A DNA stretch of 60,113 nucleotides from an uncultured Campylobacter sp. (GTDB lineage Bacteria; Campylobacterota; Campylobacteria; Campylobacterales; Campylobacteraceae). Where the stretch lies: contig NZ_CALHGM010000018.1 of assembly GCF_938030145.1 (NCBI RefSeq), positions 1 to 60,113 of the forward strand, given 5' to 3'. Below the pieces are notes generated by a model. The model was not told where the DNA came from. It did no database searches and saw only the letters and a program-made list of their open reading frames with translations. Every line of letters starts with the position of its first letter. Positions within the stretch are counted from its first letter, which is position 1. The translations under genes were made by a program, and so were the position numbers. Of the stretch, positions 1 to 7,299 are shown piece after piece.

Positions 1-150
1 CACACCGCTTCACACCGCTTCACACCGCTTCACACCGCTTCACACCGCTTCACACAGCTTCACACAGCTTCACACAGCTTCACACAGCTTCACACAGCTC
101 CACACAGCTTCACACAGCTTCACACCGCTTCACACAGCTTCACACAGCTC
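1..150. repeat. 10-bp tandem repeat, 15 copies (runs off left edge)
   Basis: Fifteen uninterrupted copies of a 10-bp unit reading CACACMGCTT. The first five and the thirteenth copies carry CACACCGCTT, and most others CACACAGCTT. Two copies end in CTC instead of CTT. The array starts at the first base of the window, so its true length is unknown. It lies just beyond the 3' end of the minus-strand metallo-hydrolase gene, separated by about 30 bp. Copies are nearly identical, unlike the degenerate RAATTY-anchored arrays elsewhere, so this one looks recently expanded. A 10-bp unit is not a multiple of three, so copy-number change would shift any reading frame crossing it. Confidence 0.97.
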
Positions 151-183
151 TTTGCGCGACGAAGCGCGGTTAAATTTAAACTA

Positions 184-783
184 TCAACGCTCAAAAAGTT
201 GCAAAAAATATTTTAAATTTTGCCTCTCGGCCGCTAGGCTCGTATTTGCTCCGTGTCCCGGATAGAGCGTAAAATCGCCCTTTATCTGCAAAATTTTATA
301 CAAGGACTCTCTCATCTGCTCGCCGCTTGAAAAGGGAAAATCCCACCTACCGATAGAGCCTTTGAATATGACGTCGCCGCTAAAAATCACGCCGTCCACT
401 TCAATCATACAGCTGCCCGGCGTATGTCCGGCAAAAAGACTAAATTTAACGTTAAAGCCCGCTATTGCAAAGCTTTGCTCCTGCCCTTTTACGAGTACGT
501 CCGCTTCTATGGGCTCGGGCATCGTCTCAAAGGGATCCGCCCGCAGCATAAAGGCGTCTTCCTCGTGGATATAAATTTTAGCGCCCGCCCTTTGCAGCTT
601 CGCGTCATCATAAATATGATCGAAATGCCCATGCGTATTCAAAACCGCGGCGATCTTTCCCGTATTTTGCATCACCCAATCAAAGCTGCCCTGCCCCGGA
701 TCGATCACCAGATCGCTCTGCTCGCCCTTTAGAATGTAGCAATTCGTCACATATTCGCCGAAAGCTTTTTTTAAAATTTGCAT
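184..783 (-). CDS. MBL-fold metallo-hydrolase (glyoxalase II-like)
   Basis: Predicted 199-residue cytoplasmic zinc hydrolase of the metallo-beta-lactamase fold. The metal-binding signature THGHFDH lies at residues 50-56. It is followed by the downstream GHTPGS histidine, an SGD aspartate and a C-terminal YPGHG histidine, so all ligand positions look intact. Such small proteins are usually annotated as glyoxalase II-like thioester hydrolases, but the substrate is not known from sequence. It is divergent from nadE, and the same pairing (Cj0809c/Cj0810) occurs in C. jejuni, which supports orthology. The start is followed upstream by an AGGAGG-like ribosome site. Confidence 0.9.
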   Translation of the reverse strand: MQILKKAFGEYVTNCYILKGEQSDLVIDPGQGSFDWVMQNTGKIAAVLNTHGHFDHIYDDAKLQRAGAKIYIHEEDAFMLRADPFETMPEPIEADVLVKGQEQSFAIAGFNVKFSLFAGHTPGSCMIEVDGVIFSGDVIFKGSIGRWDFPFSSGEQMRESLYKILQIKGDFTLYPGHGANTSLAAERQNLKYFLQLFER

Positions 784-878
784 TTAAATCCTCCTTTTAA
801 GCTTAAATTAAAGCCGTAATTTAGCCAAAAATAGTTAAAATTCGCACAATTTAACGTAAAATTTTAAGGCTAAATATT

Positions 879-1682
879 ATGTTTTTGGACGATTTGCTGC
901 CGCAACTGACCGATTTTTTATCGGAGAGACTCGATGAAACGGGCGCGGACGCCTTTGTAGTGGGTATCAGCGGTGGGCTTGACAGCGCCGTGGTTTCTGC
1001 GCTTTGTGCACTTACTGAGATCCCCACTTACGGGCTTATCCTACCTAGTGCAGGTTCAAATTTAGAAAATATGGCAGACGGCATCTTTCACTGCGAATCC
1101 TTTAATATCCCCTACGAGATCAAAGAGATCGCACCGTTTATAGAGAGCTTCATCGCCTTAAATCCGGGCGCAAGCCCGCTTCGCATCGGAAATTTCGCCG
1201 CGCGCGTGAGAATGAGCTTGCTTTATGATTACAGCGCGGCTAAACGCGGTGTAGTCGTAGGCACGAGCAATCTTAGCGAGAGGATGCTCGGCTACGGCAC
1301 GATCTACGGCGATCTAGCCTGCGCGTTTAATCCTATTGGAGAAATTTTAAAAACCGATCTGTTTAAATTTGCAAAAATTTTATGCATAGACGATGCGATC
1401 ATCAAAAAAGCGCCGAGCGCCGATCTATGGGAAAACCAAAGCGACGAACGTGAGCTTGGATACAGCTACGAGATCTTAGATAGCGTGCTAAGAGATATTT
1501 TTTCGCACGAAGCGTTGCGGATGAAATTTCGCTCAGGCGAGCAAATAACCGCAAACGATCTAAAATATCTGCAAAACTCGCACCACAATCAAGAGCTGGT
1601 AAAATTTATCGTCCGTAGAATTCTTAAAAATAATTTTAAGCTTCGCGCGCCCGCGGTCGCTCGCATAGAGCCTGCGCACTAA
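879..1682 (+). CDS. nadE: NAD synthetase
   Basis: NadE makes NAD from nicotinate adenine dinucleotide, ATP and ammonia. The 267-residue length fits the ammonia-dependent class that lacks a glutaminase domain. The ATP pyrophosphatase P-loop SGGLDSAVV starts at residue 31. A later GTSNLSER motif and the acidic APSADLWENQSDE segment match family signatures for NaAD and ATP binding. It heads a + strand run; the DegT-family gene follows 10 bp later with an AAGGAGAG ribosome site between them. Gene order matches C. jejuni Cj0810. Confidence 0.96.
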   Translation: MFLDDLLPQLTDFLSERLDETGADAFVVGISGGLDSAVVSALCALTEIPTYGLILPSAGSNLENMADGIFHCESFNIPYEIKEIAPFIESFIALNPGASPLRIGNFAARVRMSLLYDYSAAKRGVVVGTSNLSERMLGYGTIYGDLACAFNPIGEILKTDLFKFAKILCIDDAIIKKAPSADLWENQSDERELGYSYEILDSVLRDIFSHEALRMKFRSGEQITANDLKYLQNSHHNQELVKFIVRRILKNNFKLRAPAVARIEPAH

Positions 1683-1692
1683 GGAGAGATTT

Positions 1693-2829
1693 ATGAAAGA
1701 GATACCGTTTTATAAGGCTCAAATCGATAAAAAAGAGGAAGACTTAATTAAAAGCGCCCTCTACAACAGCGATATAAGATATAGCGAAATTTTTGAAGAG
1801 GATATTTGTAAATATTTCGGCGTAAAGCACGCCGTATCTACCACGAGCGGCACGACGGCGCTGCATCTGGCGCTTTGCGCGATGGATATTAAGCGCGGAG
1901 ATAAAATTTTATGCTCCGTAAATTCCTTCCCTAACGTTGCTGAAGTTATCCGCCACTTCGACGCAGAGCCCGTTTTCGTAGATATCGATCCGATAAGCTT
2001 TAATATCACGAGCGAAAGCCTTGCTCGCACGATAGATCAAAACCGCCACAAGAAACTAAAATGCGCTTTCATCTCGCACATCGCGGGGCTTGCTGCGGAT
2101 ATAGACGCCATCAGCGAGGTCGCCAAAAGCGAAAATATCATCCTTATAGACGATGCGTGCCGAGCTATGGGCGCTACCTATAAGGGCGCAAAAATCGGAG
2201 CGCTTAAAAGCTCGCTCATATCGTGCTTTCAGATCAATCCTCAAGCGCAAGACGCGATCTCTACGGCGGGCTTTTTCGTCACGAACGACGATGAGATCGC
2301 AAACGCCGCACAAATTTTAAGAAACGGCGGCATCGTAGGGGACGCCTTTTACAAAGACGGCAATATGTCCTTTACCTACGACGTCGATCGCATCGGTCAA
2401 AAATACGATCTTAACGCTATAAATTCCGCCTACGCCATCGCACAGTTTGAAAAAACCGATACCTTTATAAAGCGCCGCAAGCAGATCGCCGCAGCCTACC
2501 GCGAACAGCTCGCAAACTGCCCGCACGTGACGCTTCCAAGCGACAGTGAGGAGCATATCTATACTCAATTCATAGTAAAGATCGACAAAAACCGCGACGA
2601 TTTCGCCAAAGCGCTGATAGCGCGCGGAGTGAGCGTTTCGCTGCACTACGTGCCGGTGCATCTGCTAAGCTACTACAAAAGCAAATATAATTACAAGGTC
2701 AATGATTTTCCGAATGCGCTTAAAAACTATCAGCAAATTTTATCCCTACCGATCTACACGGCGCTTAGCGACGACGATGTGAGCTACATCTGCGAGCAGA
2801 TTAAAGAGATAGCGCAAAATCGTGTTTAA
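1693..2829 (+). CDS. DegT/DnrJ/EryC1/StrS-family protein, apparent loss of PLP lysine
   Basis: A 378-residue fold-type I PLP-family protein of the sugar aminotransferase (PseC-like) group. Visible family features are the TTSGTTALHLAL phosphate-binding segment (about residues 50-61), the LIDDACRAMG aspartate region (151-160) and the C-terminal LHYVPVHLLSYYK segment. The strand that normally carries the Schiff-base lysine, just before a TGEGG..VTND-like motif, reads SCFQINPQAQDAIS (residues 178-191) and has no lysine. The usual GEGG is replaced by STAG. Either this is a non-aminotransferase paralogue or the catalytic group has shifted. It overlaps lpxK by 8 bp. Proximity to lpxK and kdsB suggests an envelope-sugar role, which is inference. 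Confidence 0.85.
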   Translation: MKEIPFYKAQIDKKEEDLIKSALYNSDIRYSEIFEEDICKYFGVKHAVSTTSGTTALHLALCAMDIKRGDKILCSVNSFPNVAEVIRHFDAEPVFVDIDPISFNITSESLARTIDQNRHKKLKCAFISHIAGLAADIDAISEVAKSENIILIDDACRAMGATYKGAKIGALKSSLISCFQINPQAQDAISTAGFFVTNDDEIANAAQILRNGGIVGDAFYKDGNMSFTYDVDRIGQKYDLNAINSAYAIAQFEKTDTFIKRRKQIAAAYREQLANCPHVTLPSDSEEHIYTQFIVKIDKNRDDFAKALIARGVSVSLHYVPVHLLSYYKSKYNYKVNDFPNALKNYQQILSLPIYTALSDDDVSYICEQIKEIAQNRV

Positions 2830-3868
2830 ACTCCTAATCGAGCGAAACCTATACGACCCGAGCCCCGCGTGGCTTGCGCTAGGGGTGATTTTAGCACCTC
2901 TTTCGCTACTTTATACGCTGATCGTCTACCTAAAAAGGCTCTTTGCTAAGCCGCAAAAATTTAAAATTCCAATAATCAGCGTCGGAAATTTAACCCTCGG
3001 TGGAAGCGGCAAAACCCCGCTAGTGCGGGCGCTTTTTAAAGAATTTAACGGGGGGCTCAAAACCTGCATCATCCTTCGCGGATACGGGCGCAAAAGTAGA
3101 GGCTTGCTCGAAGTGGCGCTCAGCGGACGGATACTTTGCGACGTAGGGCAAAGCGGAGATGAGGCGATGGAATACGCGCTGTTTTTACGCGGCGCAAATG
3201 TGATCGTCAGCGAAGATCGCGCCGCAGGGATTTTGCGCGCGCAAACTCTCGGCTTTGAGCTGGTGATCTTAGACGACGGGTTTTCTAAATTTAATATCAC
3301 TAAATTTGATATCTTGCTGCGCCCGCGATACGCGCCGAAGCTGCCCTTTTGCCTGCCCTTTGCCGCGTATCGCTACCCGCCGTTTTTTTATAAATTTGCG
3401 GATTTCATACCCGCGCCGAGCGATATTTCGCAGGAGCTTAAAATCATTTCGGCGGCGGATCTGCAAAGTAAGCTAAACGGCACGGATGAAATTTTAAATT
3501 TCGACGCAGATGAAATTTCAAATTTAAACCCCGCCGCCGCGGATAAAATTTTAAATTCCAAAGAGGCTGGTTTTGAAAAATCCCGCACGATCTTAATCAG
3601 CGCTATCGCCAAGCCTTGGCGCTTGCAAGAGTTTTTACCGCTCGCAAAAGCGCACGCGTTTTTCCCCGATCATTACGATTTCAAAAAAGAGCATATTTTA
3701 GAGCTGCTAAGGAGCGAGGACGCGGAGCATATCCTATGCACGGCAAAAGATTACGTGAAATTAAGGGATTTGGGCGCGGAAATTTCGGTGATTTTGCTAA
3801 ATTTAAAGCTAAGCGAAAACTTTATCCGCAAAATTCAAAACTACATAAACCAAACTATGATAAAATAA
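2822..3868 (+). CDS. lpxK: tetraacyldisaccharide 4'-kinase (lipid A)
   Basis: LpxK phosphorylates the 4' position of the lipid A disaccharide precursor at the inner membrane. The 348-residue product has an N-terminal hydrophobic anchor (residues 18-37), then SVGNLTLGGSGKTP containing the Walker A lysine (about 64), then the ILRGYGRK and DDGF motifs of the family. The start is GTG at 2822, inside the end of the preceding gene; translation as FKLLIERNLYD fits LpxK N-termini. Residues about 218-254 (DEILNFDADEISNLN and onward) form a non-conserved insert. It is encoded by three copies of a paired AAATTT motif, the first two exactly 24 bp apart. C. jejuni Cj0811 is the positional orthologue. Confidence 0.94.
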   Translation: MFKLLIERNLYDPSPAWLALGVILAPLSLLYTLIVYLKRLFAKPQKFKIPIISVGNLTLGGSGKTPLVRALFKEFNGGLKTCIILRGYGRKSRGLLEVALSGRILCDVGQSGDEAMEYALFLRGANVIVSEDRAAGILRAQTLGFELVILDDGFSKFNITKFDILLRPRYAPKLPFCLPFAAYRYPPFFYKFADFIPAPSDISQELKIISAADLQSKLNGTDEILNFDADEISNLNPAAADKILNSKEAGFEKSRTILISAIAKPWRLQEFLPLAKAHAFFPDHYDFKKEHILELLRSEDAEHILCTAKDYVKLRDLGAEISVILLNLKLSENFIRKIQNYINQTMIK

Positions 3869-3886
3869 GGTTTTTAAAGGAATTTT

Positions 3887-4744
3887 ATGATAAAAAAGAG
3901 CAAAACCGCCGAAGTCATCATCTCCGCGCTGCCCTATATCCGTAAATTTAGAGATAAAATTTTCGTCGTCAAATATGGCGGCGCGGCGCAAACCGACGAT
4001 GCGCTCAAGCTTGATTTTGCCCGCGATATCGTGCTTTTGCATATGGTCGGCATCAAGATCATCGTCGTGCACGGCGGCGGCAAAAAGATCAATCAGACCC
4101 TGGATAAGATCGGCGTGCAGAGTGAGTTCAAGGACGGGCTTCGCGTAACGAATAAAGACGCGATCGAAATTACCGAAATGGTGCTAAGCGGCGCGGTGAA
4201 TAAAGAGATCACGGCGCTTTTGAACCAAAACGGCGCGCCCGCGATCGGCATCAGCGGCAAGGACGGCGGGCTTTTGAAAGCGAAATTCCTCGATGAGAAA
4301 AAATACGGCTTCGTAGGCAAGATCACCGAGGTAAACACCAAGCTAATAAACGACCTGTTGCAAAAGGACTATCTGCCGGTGATCGCCCCGCTTGCGGGCG
4401 GTGAGACGGACGAAAACGTGAGTTTTAATATCAACGCCGATCTCTGCGCCAGTAGGATCGCAGCCGCGCTAAAAGCGAGCAAGGCGATATTTTTAAGCGA
4501 CATTGACGGAGTGCTTGATAAAGAGGGAAATTTAATCAGCAAGCTTGATGCCGCGCTCATTTCGAAACTCAAAAAGGACGGCACGATCGCAGGCGGCATG
4601 ATCCCCAAAGTCGATGCGTGCCTGCAATGCGTGCGAAACGGCGCAAATGCCGCGCATATCATCAACGGCAAAATTCCGCACTCGATCCTGCTTGAGCTTT
4701 TCACGGACGGCGGCATAGGAAGTTTGATAAAGGAAGAAATTTAG
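3887..4744 (+). CDS. argB: acetylglutamate kinase
   Basis: ArgB phosphorylates N-acetylglutamate in the second step of arginine synthesis. The 285-residue length is normal for the amino-acid kinase family. Near the N-terminus VVKYGGAA and VVHGGGKKIN form the nucleotide- and substrate-binding glycine loops. FNINADLCASRIA, FLSDIDGV and GGMIPKVDAC further on are typical ArgB signatures. An AAAGGAATTTT leader precedes the ATG. It lies 18 bp after lpxK, so co-transcription is likely. argD, another arginine gene, lies about 43 kb away on the other strand. Confidence 0.96.
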   Translation: MIKKSKTAEVIISALPYIRKFRDKIFVVKYGGAAQTDDALKLDFARDIVLLHMVGIKIIVVHGGGKKINQTLDKIGVQSEFKDGLRVTNKDAIEITEMVLSGAVNKEITALLNQNGAPAIGISGKDGGLLKAKFLDEKKYGFVGKITEVNTKLINDLLQKDYLPVIAPLAGGETDENVSFNINADLCASRIAAALKASKAIFLSDIDGVLDKEGNLISKLDAALISKLKKDGTIAGGMIPKVDACLQCVRNGANAAHIINGKIPHSILLELFTDGGIGSLIKEEI

Positions 4745-4863
4745 GCGCGAGGCGGATGTGGTGGGCTTAAAACCGCAATGCCGCAAGTCAGTGCAAAAGT
4801 CTAAACGATCAAATTTAAAGCGCCTAAGCGGGCATAAATTTTAAAATTTTAAAAAGGAAAAAG

Positions 4864-6402
4864 ATGAAACTGGTTTCTACGAGAGATTTTTCGCAAAAAG
4901 CGGATCTTAGCTACGCGCTGCTAAATCCGAGCGCGAGCGGCGGCGGGCTTTTCAGCCCCGAGCGGCTGCCGCTTTTGAGCGAGGATTTTTTTAAGCAGTG
5001 CGAGGATCTGAGCTACAAACAGATCGCGCTTAAAATCATCAAGAGTTTCGATTTTGACGTAAGCAGCGAGGTCTTTGAGAGTGCGCTAAAGCGCTACGAT
5101 AAATTTGAAAACCCCGCCTGCCCCGTCCAGATCAAAAAGCTAAGCGAAAACGCCTATATTTTGGAGCTTTACCACGGCCCGACGCTTGCGTTTAAAGATA
5201 TGGCGCTGCAGCCCTTTGGCGCGCTTTTAAAAAGCATCGCAAAATCCAGAGGCGAGAAATTCTTAATAATGTGCGCCACGAGCGGCGACACGGGGCCTGC
5301 GACGCTAGAGGCCTTTGCGGACGACGAAAACATCAAAGCGGTCTGCCTCTATCCGCAGGGCGGCACGAGCGAGATACAGCGCCAGCAGATGGTCAAACAA
5401 AGCGCGGCAAATCTTAAAATTTTAGGCGTGCGCGGCAACTTCGACGATACGCAACGCGCGCTAAAATCGCTGCTGGCTGACGATGATTTCAAAAACGAGC
5501 TCGCGCGAGCAAATTTAAATCTAAGCGCCGCGAACTCAGTAAATTTCGGCAGGATTTTATTTCAGATCATCTACTACCTCTATGCTAGTATCTATTTCTC
5601 AAAGCACGGCGTATTGAGCCCCGAGCAAAATTTAAAGCAAAGCGATCAGTGTCCGGCGTGCGGCAAAAATTTTGACGCGGCGGGCACAAACAGCGCGCAG
5701 AGGGCTAAATTTAACACCTTCGACGTCATAGTGCCTAGCGGAAATTTCGGCAACGCGCTGGGAGCGTATTTCGCCAAAAAAATGGGCGCAAAGATCGGCA
5801 AAATCAAGATCGCTTCAAACGCGAACAATATCCTAACCGAGCTTTTTACGTGCGGCATCTACGATCTGCGCGGGCGAGAGCTCATCCGCACGATCAGCCC
5901 TGCGATGGATATTTTAGTTAGCTCCAACGTCGAGCGGCTGCTTAGCGATATGTTCGGCGATGCGCGCACGAGCGAGCTGATGCAAAGCCTGGCGCGAGAT
6001 AAATTTTATAAGCTTAGCGCGAGCGAGCTTGCGAAGCTACAGGAGATTTTTGAGGCGGATTTTTGCGACGATGCGCAGTGCGCTAAATTTATCAAGCAAG
6101 AGAGTAGCCGCGGCGTGCTGATCGATCCGCACACGGCGACCTGCTTTAAGCTACTTGACGAAAGCCGCCTAAATCTCGTCATCTCGACCGCGAAGTGGAT
6201 TAAATTTACGCCGTCGATGATCGGCGCGATCAAAGGCAGGGCTTGCGAGGATGAAAGGGCCGATATGATCGCGCTTTCGAAGGAATTTCGCAGCGACATT
6301 CCGCCGCAGATCTCGCGCCTTTTTAGCGCGCCGCAGGTGCATTCTAGCGTCGTGGAGCAAAGCGAGATCAAAAACGCCATAATGGAGTGGATCAAAAAAT
6401 GA
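4864..6402 (+). CDS. thrC: threonine synthase
   Basis: ThrC converts O-phosphohomoserine to threonine using PLP. The PLP lysine sits in TLAFKDMALQPFG (Lys111), and the SGDTGPA phosphate loop follows at about 140-146. At 512 residues it is longer than many bacterial orthologues. Residues about 250-283 contain a non-conserved stretch with a lone CPACGK motif followed by Ala/Thr/Ser-rich sequence, before the conserved VPSGNFGNALG segment. A single CxxC pair is not enough to claim a zinc finger. An AAAAAGGAAAAAG ribosome site precedes the ATG. Its stop overlaps the kdsB start as ATGA, implying translational coupling. Confidence 0.95.
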   Translation: MKLVSTRDFSQKADLSYALLNPSASGGGLFSPERLPLLSEDFFKQCEDLSYKQIALKIIKSFDFDVSSEVFESALKRYDKFENPACPVQIKKLSENAYILELYHGPTLAFKDMALQPFGALLKSIAKSRGEKFLIMCATSGDTGPATLEAFADDENIKAVCLYPQGGTSEIQRQQMVKQSAANLKILGVRGNFDDTQRALKSLLADDDFKNELARANLNLSAANSVNFGRILFQIIYYLYASIYFSKHGVLSPEQNLKQSDQCPACGKNFDAAGTNSAQRAKFNTFDVIVPSGNFGNALGAYFAKKMGAKIGKIKIASNANNILTELFTCGIYDLRGRELIRTISPAMDILVSSNVERLLSDMFGDARTSELMQSLARDKFYKLSASELAKLQEIFEADFCDDAQCAKFIKQESSRGVLIDPHTATCFKLLDESRLNLVISTAKWIKFTPSMIGAIKGRACEDERADMIALSKEFRSDIPPQISRLFSAPQVHSSVVEQSEIKNAIMEWIKK

Positions 6403-7121
6403 TAGTAATCCCTGCACGCCTTGCTTCGACGCGCTTTAAAAATAAAATTTTATGTGAGTTTGGCGGCGTGCCGATGTTTATCAAAACGGCTCAAAATGCC
6501 ACTAAGGCGGACCGCGTGCTAATCGCCGTGGATGAGCCGCAAATTTTAAAGATCGCGCAAGATTACGGCTTTGACGCCGTTCTCACCGCGCGTGAGCATC
6601 AAAGCGGCACCGACCGCATCGCTGAAGCGGTCGCAAACGCAGCGCTTGCGGAGGATGAGATCATCATCAATATCCAAGCCGACGAGCCCTTTTTCGAGAG
6701 CGAAAATTTGATTAAATTTAAAGATTTCGCCAACACTATGATCACGCAAAAGGGCGCATTTATGGCGAGCTGCTACAAATACATAAGCCAGCAGGCGGCA
6801 GAGGATCCGAATTTAGTCAAGCTAGTGCTTGATAACGCAGGCTTTGCGATCTATTTTTCGCGCTCGCTCATCCCCTATCCACGCGCGGCATGCGAGTGCT
6901 ACCTCGGACACATCGGTATCTACGCATACAGCGTGCGAAATTTAAAGCGGTTTTGCGCCCTGCCCGCCTCAGCGCTGGAAGATACCGAAAAACTCGAGCA
7001 GCTTCGCGCCATAAGCGCGGGCGAGAAGATCGCGATGCTTGGGATCGAAACTGCGAGCATCGGCATCGACACGCCGGCTGATTACGAGCGCGCGCTAAAG
7101 GAGTTCGGAAATGGAATTTGA
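6399..7121 (+). CDS. kdsB: 3-deoxy-manno-octulosonate cytidylyltransferase
   Basis: KdsB activates KDO as CMP-KDO for the lipid A-core junction of lipooligosaccharide. The start was set at the ATG at 6399, giving 240 residues that begin MIVIPARLASTRF, the normal family N-terminus. An in-frame GTG 12 bp upstream would only add residues encoded inside thrC. Other family motifs are EHQSGTDRIAEA, NIQADEPF and GIDTPADYE near the C-terminus. The ATGA overlap with thrC indicates coupling. Order thrC-kdsB matches C. jejuni Cj0812-Cj0813. Confidence 0.95.
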   Translation: MIVIPARLASTRFKNKILCEFGGVPMFIKTAQNATKADRVLIAVDEPQILKIAQDYGFDAVLTAREHQSGTDRIAEAVANAALAEDEIIINIQADEPFFESENLIKFKDFANTMITQKGAFMASCYKYISQQAAEDPNLVKLVLDNAGFAIYFSRSLIPYPRAACECYLGHIGIYAYSVRNLKRFCALPASALEDTEKLEQLRAISAGEKIAMLGIETASIGIDTPADYERALKEFGNGI

Positions 7122-7299
7122 TCGCGCCTTTTTAAGCACTAAATTTAAAGCGAGCGGACCCACAAAATTTAACGATAACGAGCTACGCGGCACGGAATTT
7201 GGGATGCAGGGGTCTGCCGCGGAGCGTAAAATTCTAATGGCGCATGAAATTCTAATGGCACACGGAATTTTAAAATTTAAAGATGCGAGCGCAAGATGA
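7111..7299 (+). CDS. small low-complexity ORF between kdsB and ligA (doubtful)
   Basis: A 62-codon ORF that overlaps the 3' end of kdsB by 11 bp and ends in an ATGA overlap with ligA, so its geometry would permit coupled translation. The sequence has no recognisable domain. It contains the near-duplicate phrases ERKILMAHE and ILMAHGILKF, encoded by repeated GAATTT/AAATTT words. It may be a real linker peptide, or simply a repeat-filled spacer that happens to be open. I favour the second view. Confidence 0.3.
   Translation: MEFDRAFLSTKFKASGPTKFNDNELRGTEFGMQGSAAERKILMAHEILMAHGILKFKDASAR

Noticed and set aside
1..150. CRISPR array
   Set aside because: The unit is 10 bp with no spacers and there are no cas genes; it is a simple tandem repeat.
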